From contig NZ_CP009451.1 in the NCBI RefSeq assembly GCF_000757825.1, positions 186,001 to 250,000 of the forward strand: a DNA stretch of 64,000 nt. The letters run 5' to 3'. This DNA is from Cedecea neteri (lineage in GTDB: Bacteria; Pseudomonadota; Gammaproteobacteria; Enterobacterales; Enterobacteriaceae). The notes under the pieces are model-generated. The model had not been told where the DNA came from. It made no database searches and saw only the letters and a list, made by a program, of their open reading frames with translations. Within the stretch, counting starts at the first letter, position 1. Every line of letters begins with the position of its first letter. A program made the position numbers and the translations under genes. This document shows, piece after piece, positions 16,385 through 29,339 of the stretch.

Positions 16385-17287
16385 ATGCGTGTGTCAGATT
16401 ATATCAGGCTGTTATTTCTTGCCGCGGTGTGGGGAGCCAGCTTCCTTTTTATGAAAATAGCGGCGCCGGAGTTCGGGGCGGTAAACACGGCATTTTTAAG
16501 GGTATTTTTTGGTTTTGTAGGGCTGGCGGTGATTCTTTTCACCCTTAGGTCTTCTTTTCGCTTTGAAGGAAAATTCCGTTCGGCGCTTATTTTAGGCGCG
16601 ATTAACTCCGGGCTGCCTTTCTTTATGTATTGCCTGGCCGCAAAATGGCTACCGGCCGGGTACTCCGCTATTTTAAACGCAACCACGCCGCTAATGGGCG
16701 CCATTATTGGGTTCTCTTTCTTTGGTGAAAAATTAACGGCACGAAAATGGCTGGGCGTAGTGCTGGGCCTGGCGGGGATTATGGTGATTACCTCGGTCGG
16801 TGACGCACAGTCAAACGAGGACAAAATTGCCGGGATTATTGCCTGCCTGGTAGCCACGAGCTGCTACGGCGTGGCGGGCTTTTTAACCCGCCGCTGGATC
16901 TCCAACAAGGGCGGACTTGACCCTAAAATCGTCGCTTTCGGCAGCCAAATTGGTGCCACGCTTTTCCTGCTGCCGTTCTTTGCCTGGAGCGTGGCGACGG
17001 GGCCTTCAATCAACTGGCTGCAGGGCAATGTCTGGTTCAGCGTGCTGGGCCTGGGTATTCTGTGCACCGCCGTGGCCTATATTTTCTATTTCCGTTTAAT
17101 TGCCGATATCGGGCCATTACGCAGCCTCACTGTGACCTTTTTAATTCCACCGTTTGGCGTGCTGTGGGGATATCTCATTTTGCATGAAACCATCAGCGAA
17201 GCGTTTATTATCGGCGCGGTGATTGTTTGTTTCTCCGTCTGGCTGGTGATAAGCCCGGACAAGAAAATGCTTGCCGTAAAAAGTTAA
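16385..17287 (+). CDS. EamA/DMT family transporter
   Basis: A drug/metabolite superfamily transporter with about ten transmembrane helices in two EamA repeats. The first begins LFLAAVWGASFLFMKIAAPEFG and ends AARKWLGVVLGLAGIMVI-like; the second ends in FLIPPFGVLWGYLILHETI. I start at ATG 16385 (MRVSDYIRLL, 300 residues) because GGGGAAGGG sits 7-15 bases upstream; the upstream ATG at 16367 lies before that site. Such proteins export amino acids or metabolites, but the substrate is not predictable. It is a single gene between the efflux operon and an MmcQ/YjbR gene. Confidence 0.88.
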   Translation: MRVSDYIRLLFLAAVWGASFLFMKIAAPEFGAVNTAFLRVFFGFVGLAVILFTLRSSFRFEGKFRSALILGAINSGLPFFMYCLAAKWLPAGYSAILNATTPLMGAIIGFSFFGEKLTARKWLGVVLGLAGIMVITSVGDAQSNEDKIAGIIACLVATSCYGVAGFLTRRWISNKGGLDPKIVAFGSQIGATLFLLPFFAWSVATGPSINWLQGNVWFSVLGLGILCTAVAYIFYFRLIADIGPLRSLTVTFLIPPFGVLWGYLILHETISEAFIIGAVIVCFSVWLVISPDKKMLAVKS

Positions 17288-17371
17288 GCCGGCACCCGGC
17301 AACGAATAATTGTAGTTATACTAGCCGCGAGCCCGGATAAGGTTTCCGGGTTACGCGGTTAAGGAAAAACG

Positions 17372-17722
17372 ATGAAACGAGAAGCGCTGTTCGCTGCGGT
17401 GTTTGACAAGTATCAGGTCGAGCCGGACTATCCGTGGGACAAGTTTAAGGACTACGCCGTGCTGCGGCACCGCTACAAGCGCAAATGGTTTGGCGTGGTG
17501 CTAAGCATTTCATCCGCAAAACTGGGGCTGGAAAGCGATGTGATCGTCGATATTCTCAACGTAAAAGTGATGCCTGGCGCCGTAGGCTCACTGAGAATGC
17601 AGCCGGGTATTTTACCCGCTTACCATATGAACAAAGAACATTGGGTGACGGTGCTAATTGACAAGGTGCCGGATGAACTGATCCTGGGCCTTATCGATGA
17701 AAGCTTTGGCCTGACGCGCTAA
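17372..17722 (+). CDS. MmcQ/YjbR family protein
   Basis: A 116-residue protein of the MmcQ/YjbR (CyaY-like fold) family. The strand-rich core contains YAVLRHRYKRKWFGVVLSI, and the C-terminus has the typical AYHMNKEHWVTVLID followed by a helix. E. coli YjbR has the same HLNKAHWSTV-type motif. A DNA-binding role has been proposed for the fold but no function is established. AGGAAAA precedes the ATG. A small hairpin (CCCGGA/TCCGGG, 17332-17350) in the leader may be the end of the EamA transcript. Confidence 0.85.
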   Translation: MKREALFAAVFDKYQVEPDYPWDKFKDYAVLRHRYKRKWFGVVLSISSAKLGLESDVIVDILNVKVMPGAVGSLRMQPGILPAYHMNKEHWVTVLIDKVPDELILGLIDESFGLTR

Positions 17723-17777
17723 TCGTTTCGTGCCCCGAATGCCAAAAGAGACCACGGCATCCGGGGAACCCTTTAAC

Positions 17778-19382
<1,605 letters not shown>

Positions 19383-19386
19383 TTAT

Positions 19387-20778
19387 TTATCTTTTTTTAT
19401 TATCCACGTTGACCAACAACAGCGTGCAGATAAAGGCAAAGACTGCAACGGCCACGCCGACGGTGATATAGGTAATAAACTGATAGCGATCGTACAAATA
19501 CATCAGCGGTGACAGCAGCACCGCCAGCCCATAGGCGTTGGCTTTAATTGACAGTAGGGAGAGCACCATGCCGCCCAGCGCCGAGCTGCACAGCATTACG
19601 GCAATCGCCCGCATACCGGACTGCATGACGATACCGAACAGCGCAGGTTCCGAAACGCCCAGCAGCTGGGTAACGGTTGCCGAGATCCCGGCGGTCTTAA
19701 ACGCTACGGTTTTCGACTTCAGGGAAATAGCCAGGCACACGGCGGCATTGGCGAAACCGTACATCGCGCAGACGGTAATCAGCGGGTTGAAGCCGGTACC
19801 GGCGATCAGCGAGGTCTCAATCATAATGAACATATGATGCATCCCGGTCATCACCGCAATTGGATAAATAAAGCCGATCAGCAGGCCGCCGATACCGGCA
19901 GGCAGCGCGAGGAACTGCTGGATAGCCATCACCGCATAGTGCTCAAAGCCGTGAACCAGCGGGCCGAGCGCCAGCAGCGCAATCGCCACGGCGCAGAGGA
20001 TCACCAGGAACGGGGTGAAGATCAGATCCATCGAGTCAGGCATAATCCGACGGAAAACCTTCTCCAGCTTCGCTCCGATAATGCCGGTGATAAGCGCGGT
20101 CAGGATCGATCCCTGATAGCCGACCAGTGGAATAAAATCGAAGAGATAGATCGGCTGCGCATTGCCGTAAGCCACCGAATAGGCGTTAGGCAGGGCGGGG
20201 GAAACCAGCATCAGCCCGATCAGAAAACCGATAATCGGCGTGCCGCCAAACTTCTTAAACGCCGACCAGCAGATAAACGCCGCCAGGAAAGCAAAGGCCG
20301 TATCGCACAGCACGGTCATCAGGGTGGTCACCGACGCCGGCAGGGCGAGGGTGCTGGCGCCAAACGTCGCCAGCACCGTATCGTTAAACAGCACGCCCTT
20401 CAGCCCAAGGAACAGGCCCGTTGCACCCAGCACCGGCACGATCGGCACAAACACATCCGAGAGGTGGCGAATTCCCGCCTGTAACGAGCTGCTGCCCTGG
20501 CGGCTCATTTCATCCTTGCTGACTTCGCTGATATTAAACGCCTGCATAAACTCGGCGTAAACTTTATTCACAATCCCGGTTCCGAGAATCACCTGATACT
20601 GCCCTGAGTTAAAAAATACGCCTTTCACTTCATCGACGTTTCTTATTTTCTCATCTTCTATCAGGCCGCGATCTTTTACCTGTAATCGCAGGCGGGTAGC
20701 ACAGTGGGTGGCGGAAATAATATTTTCCCGGCCAATGATATTCACCAGTTCAACGGCAATGTTTTTATATTTATTCAT
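19387..20778 (-). CDS. PTS EIIBC, sucrose/alpha-glucoside type
   Basis: A 463-residue phosphotransferase permease of the glucose-sucrose family. The EIIB domain occupies residues 1-85 with the phosphorylated Cys26 in ISATHCATRLRL. The EIIC domain, with about ten membrane segments, follows from residue 105 (LSDVFVPIVPVLGATGLFLG). GMHHMFIMIETSLIAGTGFNP corresponds to the GIHHSFHAIEAGLLG-like substrate motif of ScrA. No EIIA domain is fused or nearby, so phosphate probably comes from EIIA-Glc (Crr). It overlaps the GH13 hydrolase gene by 8 bases. The imported sugar would be a 6-phosphorylated alpha-glucoside, but which one is not shown by the sequence. Confidence 0.92.
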   Translation of the reverse strand: MNKYKNIAVELVNIIGRENIISATHCATRLRLQVKDRGLIEDEKIRNVDEVKGVFFNSGQYQVILGTGIVNKVYAEFMQAFNISEVSKDEMSRQGSSSLQAGIRHLSDVFVPIVPVLGATGLFLGLKGVLFNDTVLATFGASTLALPASVTTLMTVLCDTAFAFLAAFICWSAFKKFGGTPIIGFLIGLMLVSPALPNAYSVAYGNAQPIYLFDFIPLVGYQGSILTALITGIIGAKLEKVFRRIMPDSMDLIFTPFLVILCAVAIALLALGPLVHGFEHYAVMAIQQFLALPAGIGGLLIGFIYPIAVMTGMHHMFIMIETSLIAGTGFNPLITVCAMYGFANAAVCLAISLKSKTVAFKTAGISATVTQLLGVSEPALFGIVMQSGMRAIAVMLCSSALGGMVLSLLSIKANAYGLAVLLSPLMYLYDRYQFITYITVGVAVAVFAFICTLLLVNVDNKKR

Positions 20779-22456
20779 GTTGGGTTGTTCCCTTGATAAG
20801 AATGCTTTGATAAGGCTCTAATGATGAACTGAGCTGCGGATAGTTATTAACGATAATATCGCCCTCCGGTATTTTATAATAAACCGTGTGGTTACTGAGG
20901 TTAGTGACAGAAGTAAAGTATTCACTCGCCGTGCGGCGTTGATAGCTGATGATTTCCGGCGAGGCGGTTTCCAGCGGGATAAAATCACCGTAGATCAATG
21001 TGTCAGGATAATCATTGTTGCGCAGGCGAATAAGGTGCTGGTAAAAGGCAAAGACTGAATGCGCATCCTGCTGCTGTGCGGCGGCGTTAATCAGCGCGTC
21101 CTCTGCCGACAGCGCCAGCCAGGGTTTCGCCCCCTGATTAAATCCGCTGTTCACCGTGTTGTCCCACGGGAACGGCGTGCGCGAGTTGTCACGCGAGCGG
21201 TGATTGACGAACGCCAGCGACTGCCGCGCGGAGAAGCCTTCCGCCAGCGCGCGATGATAGTTATCAATGCTGGAAATATCGTCGAATTCGCTGATATCGC
21301 TGCGGCAGAAGTTAGCCATGCCCAGTTCCTGCCCCTGATAGATGTACGGCGTGCCGCGCAGGAAGAAGTACATTGCCGCCAGGCACTTGGCACCAGTCGC
21401 ATTCTGGTAATCGGGGTGAACCAGTTTCGACAGCGCTCGCGGCTGGTCGTGATTCTCGATAAAGCTGGTGCCCCAGCCGCACTGCGCAAAGGCGTTCTGG
21501 CTGTCGAACAGCGCCTCGCGGAACTCGGCCACCGTCCAGTCGCGGCGGCGGAACCACTCCGAGCCGTTTTCCACATCAATATCCGCCGCGTGGAAGTCAA
21601 AAATCATATCGAAGTAGCCGTTTTCGCCGATAAACTGGCCGTACTCCGCATAGGGAACGCCCGGCGCTTCGCCGACGGTGACGCAGGCATATTTATCAAA
21701 GGTGTTTTCCTTCAGCTCGTTCAGAAACACGTCAATGCCGGGGCGGTTGCGCGCCTTGCTTTTGATCGACCCCAGCCCGTCAACGCCGTCGACCGGCACG
21801 GAGGCGTAGTCGGCATCTTTCTTGATAAAGGTAATCGCATCCACGCGGAATCCGGCCACGCCTTTCTCCAGCCACCAGTTAATCATCCGGTAAATCGCCT
21901 CGCGCATCTGCGGATTTTCCCAGTTCAGGTCAGGCTGCTTTTTATGGAACACGTGCAGGTAATACGTCTCTTCCCCCGGCACTTTTTCCCACGCGCTGCC
22001 GCCGAAAATCGAGCGCCAGTTATTCGGCGGCAGGCCGTTGACCGCCGGGCGGAACAGATAATAATCGCGATAGGGGGAATCCGCATCGGCCAGCGCCTGC
22101 TGGAACCACTGATGCTCATCGCTGGTGTGATTCACCACCAGATCGATCATGATTTTAATCCCCAGCACTGCGGCTTTGTCGATCAGCGTATCCACATCGC
22201 GCATCTCGCCGAACTCCGGGTTCACCGCGTAGTAATCGGCGATGTCATAGCCGTTATCGGCCATCGGCGACAGATAAAACGGCGAAATCCACAACATAGT
22301 CACGCCCAGCGACTGCAGGTAGGGCAGCTTTTCGATAATCCCCGGCAGATCGCCAATCCCGTCGTTATTACTGTCCTTAAAGCTCCTTGGATAGATTTGG
22401 TAAATCACGGATTCTTTCCACCAGGCGTTATCCTGGCCTGCTTGCTGCTTTAACAT
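20771..22456 (-). CDS. GH13 alpha-glucosidase of the PTS module
   Basis: A family-13 glycoside hydrolase of 561 residues, similar in layout to oligo-1,6-glucosidase and trehalose-6-phosphate hydrolase. Visible motifs are ESVIYQIYPRSFKDSNNDGIGD at the N-terminus (quoted in part), DLVVNHTSDEH, the nucleophile region GFRVDAITFI, the acid/base region TVGEAPGV and FIENHDQPRAL. SRDNSRTPFPWD is as in alpha-glucosidases. I start at ATG 22456 (MLKQQAGQ): GGAGGTGG lies just upstream, and the longer frame would begin inside the operator palindrome. It overlaps EIIBC, so it should act on the phosphorylated sugar delivered by that permease. Specificity is not determined. Confidence 0.9.
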   Translation of the reverse strand: MLKQQAGQDNAWWKESVIYQIYPRSFKDSNNDGIGDLPGIIEKLPYLQSLGVTMLWISPFYLSPMADNGYDIADYYAVNPEFGEMRDVDTLIDKAAVLGIKIMIDLVVNHTSDEHQWFQQALADADSPYRDYYLFRPAVNGLPPNNWRSIFGGSAWEKVPGEETYYLHVFHKKQPDLNWENPQMREAIYRMINWWLEKGVAGFRVDAITFIKKDADYASVPVDGVDGLGSIKSKARNRPGIDVFLNELKENTFDKYACVTVGEAPGVPYAEYGQFIGENGYFDMIFDFHAADIDVENGSEWFRRRDWTVAEFREALFDSQNAFAQCGWGTSFIENHDQPRALSKLVHPDYQNATGAKCLAAMYFFLRGTPYIYQGQELGMANFCRSDISEFDDISSIDNYHRALAEGFSARQSLAFVNHRSRDNSRTPFPWDNTVNSGFNQGAKPWLALSAEDALINAAAQQQDAHSVFAFYQHLIRLRNNDYPDTLIYGDFIPLETASPEIISYQRRTASEYFTSVTNLSNHTVYYKIPEGDIIVNNYPQLSSSLEPYQSILIKGTTQHE

Positions 22457-22469
22457 GTCCACCTCCATG

Positions 22470-22489
22470 ATGTGGTATCGATACCACAT
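22470..22489. promoter_or_regulatory. 20-bp perfect palindrome, operator of the PTS module
   Basis: ATGTGGTATCGATACCACAT is a perfect palindrome located 14 bp before the GH13 start and just after the regulator gene. Its central CG and length fit a LacI-family operator. The neighbouring LacI-type protein is the obvious ligand-controlled repressor. Confidence 0.75.
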
Positions 22490-22503
22490 TGTGATAAAAA
22501 AAT

Positions 22504-23505
22504 TTACGCCGACTTTCTAAGCACCAGTTCCGCTTTCAGATCGTCACTGTTGTAGCGGTAGGGTTTACCGGCGATAAGGGCAATCAAATATTCCACCGAG
22601 AACTGACCCAGCTTGTCCACAGGCTGGTTCACCGTGGTAATCGGCACGCTGACCATTTCGGAAACCGGCAGGTTATCGAAGCCGACGACCGCGATATCCT
22701 GCGGCACCCGAATGTCATGGTTGGTCAGCCAGGTGACCAGGCCGCAGGCCACATCGTCACTGCCGGTAAACACCACGTCGGGCCGTGCGGAAGGAAGCCG
22801 CGCCGCCAGCTGTTCCGCCAGGCGGATACCGTCTTTGTAGGTGTGCAGCCTGCGAAAAATCAGCGCGTTATCAATGGTTCTGCCCACGGCTGTCATCGCC
22901 TTCTGGAAGCCCCGGTTACGGCGCTCGCCGTGGCCTTTTTGCAGGAAATCACCGCCGGTGCAGTAGGCGATTTTCTGATAACCCTGTTCCAGCAGATAGC
23001 CAATCGCGTTAAACGTTGCCTCTTCATCATCCACCCGTACCACCGGCAGCTCAGCGCCGTCCACGCTGGTGTTGCACAGCAGGATAGGGCCGTGCTGCTG
23101 ATATTTTTCCAGCACCGCTTTATCGCTCTCAACCGAGCAGAGGATCAGGCCATCAATAATCTTTTTCTTCAGCAGGTCGAGGCAGTTGGCTTCTTCCCCC
23201 ACGCTGTCGTGGTTCTGCACGATCAGCACCGAATAGCCGTTTTTACGCGCCGTGACTTCCAGCGCATCCACCAGATTGGCGAAGAAGGGGTTGGTGATCC
23301 GCGACACCAGAATGCCGATGCGGTGCGACTTCACCCCGCGCATTTGCTGTGCGGCGGTGCTTGGCTCATAGTCCAGCGCCTTCATCGCCGCGTGGATACG
23401 TGCTTTTTTATCTTCAGAGATGTAAGGGTGGTTGTTCAGAAAGCGCGAAACGGTCGATACCGACAGTCCGGCGTGTTCTGCCACATCTTTAATGGTTGCA
23501 GTCAT
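22504..23505 (-). CDS. LacI-family repressor of the PTS module
   Basis: A 333-residue LacI/GalR-type regulator. Helix-turn-helix residues 1-25 read TIKDVAEHAGLSVSTVSRFLN, followed by a hinge helix (STAAQQMRG) and a periplasmic-binding-protein-like effector domain (RIGILVSRITNPFFANLVDAL; VVGFDNLPVSEMVSVPITTVNQP). It lies directly upstream of the GH13-EIIBC-porin genes on the same strand, with only 47 bp between. It most likely binds the palindrome at 22470-22489 and relieves repression when a sugar or sugar phosphate accumulates. The ATG has a plausible autoregulatory half-palindrome just upstream (23512-23525). Confidence 0.9.
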   Translation of the reverse strand: MTATIKDVAEHAGLSVSTVSRFLNNHPYISEDKKARIHAAMKALDYEPSTAAQQMRGVKSHRIGILVSRITNPFFANLVDALEVTARKNGYSVLIVQNHDSVGEEANCLDLLKKKIIDGLILCSVESDKAVLEKYQQHGPILLCNTSVDGAELPVVRVDDEEATFNAIGYLLEQGYQKIAYCTGGDFLQKGHGERRNRGFQKAMTAVGRTIDNALIFRRLHTYKDGIRLAEQLAARLPSARPDVVFTGSDDVACGLVTWLTNHDIRVPQDIAVVGFDNLPVSEMVSVPITTVNQPVDKLGQFSVEYLIALIAGKPYRYNSDDLKAELVLRKSA

Positions 23506-23511
23506 AATGTA

Positions 23512-23525
23512 TGAAATCGATATCA
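23512..23525. promoter_or_regulatory. Possible autoregulatory operator
   Basis: TGAAATCGATATCA is a 14-bp near palindrome sharing the ATCGAT core with the perfect operator at 22470-22489. It lies 7 bp before the regulator start, so the repressor may limit its own synthesis. Confidence 0.4.
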
Positions 23526-23628
23526 GAATGGCGCTACGCTATTTCTCTCCAGAAAAATTGTCAATCACAGTCTTTCAGAGTTTGATCGTAATCACATGAA
23601 ATCCGTCGAGAATTCCAGATGGCGGGGA

Positions 23629-23651
23629 GGCCGCCTGGGTAACAGACGGCC
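23629..23651 (-). terminator. lacZ terminator hairpin
   Basis: GGCCGCCTG-ggtaa-CAGACGGCC forms a 9-bp stem with one mismatch, 7 bp past the lacZ stop. It most likely ends the lac transcript directly after lacZ; no T-run is evident. Confidence 0.55.
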
Positions 23652-23658
23652 TTTACCA

Positions 23659-26766
<3,108 letters not shown>

Positions 26767-26770
<4 letters not shown>

Positions 26771-26794
26771 TAGCGTCAGTTGTTCAGGAGTAAA
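26767..26794 (-). promoter_or_regulatory. Predicted lacZ promoter
   Basis: Minus strand -35 TTTACT (26789-26794) and -10 TAAATT (26767-26772) are separated by 16 bp. The -35 resembles the E. coli lac TTTACA. The -10 overlaps the operator edge, so the likely start point falls inside the operator. Confidence 0.5.
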
Positions 26795-26811
26795 GCCATC
26801 TCACCGTATTC

Positions 26812-26827
26812 GGTGATGAGCTTCACA
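26812..26827 (-). promoter_or_regulatory. CRP site of the lac promoter
   Basis: Minus strand TGTGA-agctca-TCACC matches the CRP consensus TGTGA-N6-TCACA at 9 of 10 key bases. Its centre lies about 60 bp upstream of the predicted lacZ start point, the class I position used in E. coli. Confidence 0.7.
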
Positions 26828-26840
26828 AACAATTCAGGCT

Positions 26841-27920
26841 TTATTTCAGGCGAGAAATCTGGTGCGCGAGGCGTGAAAGCTCGTCGGCCAGCTGCGTCGC
26901 CGTGGGCTGCATCAGGCTACCTGGTGCGGCGGTCGTCTTACGCTCCACAAGGCTTACCGGCTGCAGCGCCGTGAATGTATCTTCATGCTGAATGAGCGCC
27001 AGGATGCCGTTTACGCTCGCTTCACCGAGCTGCCTGAAATCCTGCCGGATGGTGGTCAGCGGGGGAAGAAAACAGGCGCTGTCTGCGGTGTCATCAAAGC
27101 CAATAACGGAAACATCCTGCGGCACCGCAAACCCGGCTTCGTGAATGGCTCGGAGCGCGCCCAGCGCCATCTGATCGTTAGCCACAAGGATCGCCGTCGG
27201 CTTCTGCTCATCGCGTAAAAGCTGGCTAACCTGCTGGTAGCCAGAAAGGGAACTCCAGTCCCCCCGCATAAACGCCACAGGTGCAAGCTGATGCTGCGCC
27301 AGAGAGCGCTGCCAGCCTTCAAGCCGCAGCCGGGCGGAGACTGAATTTTCGGGGCCGGCAAGCAAGGCAATATGGCGATGACCCAGCGTGACCAGATGTG
27401 CCACAGCAATGTCAGCGCCTGACGCGGAGTCGGTAACGATATGGTTAGCCGAAACGTCCGGTGAAACGTCCAGGAACAGAACAGGAACGCTGCCGCAGGC
27501 AGTCTGCACGGCTTCTACTTCAGCCGTTTCCAGCGGGATGTTCACAATCAGGCCGTCAACGCGCTGGGCAAGTAAACTCTGCACGGCGGCGCTGGCCGCA
27601 GCTGCACCGGGCTGCTCAACCATCGAAATCATCACATTGAACTGCAGCTCGCCGGCTTTGGATTTTATCGCCGCCGCGATCTGAGAAGGGGCATGCAGGG
27701 AAAGGGTGGTGGTCGCCAGGCCAAGCGTCTGGCTGAGTTTCCCCGCCAGCTGCTGCGCCACGCGGTTCGGCACGTAGTTCAGCGCTTTCATCGCGTCTTC
27801 TACTTTTTGCCGGGTCTTCTCTGAAACGTGTGAAGCCTGATTGATCACGCGTGAGACCGTCTGGTACGAGACGCCAGCCGACTCGGCAACATCGTACAGT
27901 GTCACAGATTTCGCTTTCAT
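26841..27920 (-). CDS. lacI: LacI, lactose repressor
   Basis: A 359-residue lac repressor (E. coli LacI is 360). Helix-turn-helix: VTLYDVAESAGVSYQTVSRVIN, identical in its recognition helix (YQTVSRV) to the E. coli protein as I recall it. The hinge (NRVAQQLAGK), the core domain and the C-terminal leucine-heptad tetramerisation helix (LADELSRLAHQISRL) are all present. I start at ATG 27920, with GGAAG just upstream, rather than 16 codons earlier. The same-strand lacI-then-lacZ order, the near-identical operator and the CRP site make it a bona fide lac regulator. Confidence 0.94.
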   Translation of the reverse strand: MKAKSVTLYDVAESAGVSYQTVSRVINQASHVSEKTRQKVEDAMKALNYVPNRVAQQLAGKLSQTLGLATTTLSLHAPSQIAAAIKSKAGELQFNVMISMVEQPGAAAASAAVQSLLAQRVDGLIVNIPLETAEVEAVQTACGSVPVLFLDVSPDVSANHIVTDSASGADIAVAHLVTLGHRHIALLAGPENSVSARLRLEGWQRSLAQHQLAPVAFMRGDWSSLSGYQQVSQLLRDEQKPTAILVANDQMALGALRAIHEAGFAVPQDVSVIGFDDTADSACFLPPLTTIRQDFRQLGEASVNGILALIQHEDTFTALQPVSLVERKTTAAPGSLMQPTATQLADELSRLAHQISRLK

Positions 27921-28111
27921 TGCAGGCTTCCTTCTCGCAGACGCTGATAGGGCGGCTATTCTACACATAACGCGAAAGCCGGGAGAAACTTATGTACAAA
28001 CTGTATGGCGTGCCGGGCAGAAACGGCATGCTCTAAAGCACTAACGATCATCTGTCTTGCGGTCTGCGGATTTATAGTGACGCCATTCATTATCAGCATG
28101 GAATCGGAAAA

Positions 28112-28924
28112 ATGGCATTAGATCTGGCGCTTTATTTCGACCGTATCAACTACCAGGAGGCGCGTACTGCGACGTTAGAAACCCTGCGTGGGCTGCACCT
28201 GGCGCACACCTGCGCTATTCCGTTTGAAAACCTGGATGTTCTGCTTCGCAGAACGATCCATATCGACGACGACAGCGTTTTTGAAAAGCTGGTGGTGGCC
28301 GGGCGCGGCGGCTGGTGTTTTGAGCAAAACGGCCTGTTCCGTAACGTGCTCGCTGAGCTGGGGTTTGAGGTGGAAAACTTAGCGGCCCGCGTGCTGCTGG
28401 CCAACCCGCCGCAGATGCCCGCCAGAACGCATCGGCTCACGAAAGTGACTATCGACGGCCAGGCCTGGGTAGCCGACGTCGGCTTCGGCGGTAAAACGTT
28501 ACCCGAGCCGGTTCGTCTTGTGGAAGGCGAAATGCAGCCGACGACGCATGGCGTTTATAGTTTCGAACGGGTTGAGCACGACTGGCTGCTGAAATTCCAT
28601 GCCGCCGACAAGGCGATTAACCTCTATCGCTTTAGCCTCGAACCGCAGTACGACTCTGATTACGAAGCCGGGAACCACTACGTTTCGACCTGGCCTGAAT
28701 CCCACTTCCGTTATTGCCTGGCGCTGAGCCTTTACCATGCGGACGGCACTAAAAATACGCTTTCAAGCGTAGGGGAAAATGCCCCGGTGTTTACCCGAGC
28801 GCAAGAGGTCTATGACCTTCTGCAGAAAAACTTCAATTTACGTTTCGACCACCCGAACCACGGCATCAGCCTTGATGATTTTTCAGCGATGCTGGTGCGT
28901 ATTGGCGTGATAAAACCGGCCTGA
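28112..28924 (+). CDS. nhoA: NhoA, arylamine N-acetyltransferase
   Basis: A 270-residue arylamine N-acetyltransferase, which transfers acetyl from acetyl-CoA to aromatic amines, hydrazines and N-hydroxyarylamines by a ping-pong mechanism. The catalytic triad is visible at the family's exact positions: Cys69 in GRGGWCFEQN, His107 in PARTHRLT and Asp122 in WVADVGFGG. The P-loop-like stretch and the C-terminal helix-rich end (DHPNHGISLDDF) also agree. It is a lone cytoplasmic gene. Confidence 0.95.
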   Translation: MALDLALYFDRINYQEARTATLETLRGLHLAHTCAIPFENLDVLLRRTIHIDDDSVFEKLVVAGRGGWCFEQNGLFRNVLAELGFEVENLAARVLLANPPQMPARTHRLTKVTIDGQAWVADVGFGGKTLPEPVRLVEGEMQPTTHGVYSFERVEHDWLLKFHAADKAINLYRFSLEPQYDSDYEAGNHYVSTWPESHFRYCLALSLYHADGTKNTLSSVGENAPVFTRAQEVYDLLQKNFNLRFDHPNHGISLDDFSAMLVRIGVIKPA

Positions 28925-29199
28925 TTTTTCCCCATCACCGCCGCAGCTCGTGCCAGCGAGAGGCGGCGATCCGCAGCGATCGTAAATATTCCGCGAAAAA
29001 TACAAAATTAAATATTAACCGTGAGCCCCCGGGGGGTGGATATATCTTGTTTTCGGCCGGACGCAAGGGCAAAAAGTGGAATAATATGAGGAATATTCAA
29101 AAACTGACGTTTCTTTGAAAATTTCCTTTATCAATTTGAGCCTTTTTCTTTTAGCATAGCGGCGGTCCTAATCAGTGCGGCAAGCGGTTAACACACGTT
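28925..29199. other. Non-coding gap with AT-rich stretch
   Basis: Together with the small ORF that follows, this is a 415-bp gap between nhoA and the HD-domain gene. It contains a CCCCCGGGGGG palindrome near 29023-29034 and a long AT-rich run (29085-29160), which is likely promoter DNA for the small peptide ORF. I see no RNA gene. Confidence 0.4.
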
Positions 29200-29313
29200 A
29201 TGAAAAACATCTTTCTGGCAATCGTACTTTCTCTTATGGTCATTGGCGCTTTTGCTCACGATCCACAGCCGGGTACCGGGCTTGATACCATCGCCGCCGT
29301 ACAGGGCAGGTGA
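29200..29313 (+). CDS. Small exported peptide, hypothetical
   Basis: A 37-residue ORF: MKNIFLAIVLSLMVIGAFA followed by HDPQPGTGLDTIAAVQGR. The first 19 residues form a textbook Sec signal peptide (basic start, hydrophobic core, A-F-A cleavage site), leaving an 18-residue mature peptide. An AT-rich promoter-like region lies upstream, though the Shine-Dalgarno is weak. I do not recognise it. It could be a secreted peptide, a bacteriocin-release-like lysis peptide without a Cys lipobox, or chance. Confidence 0.45.
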   Translation: MKNIFLAIVLSLMVIGAFAHDPQPGTGLDTIAAVQGR

Positions 29314-29339
29314 CAGTTAAGTCACCCGCCTGAGGTTGC

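Noticed and set aside
21059..22453. 464-residue plus-strand open frame opposite the GH13 gene
   Set aside because: It is the antisense shadow of a clear GH13 enzyme in GC-rich DNA; its product has no recognisable domain.
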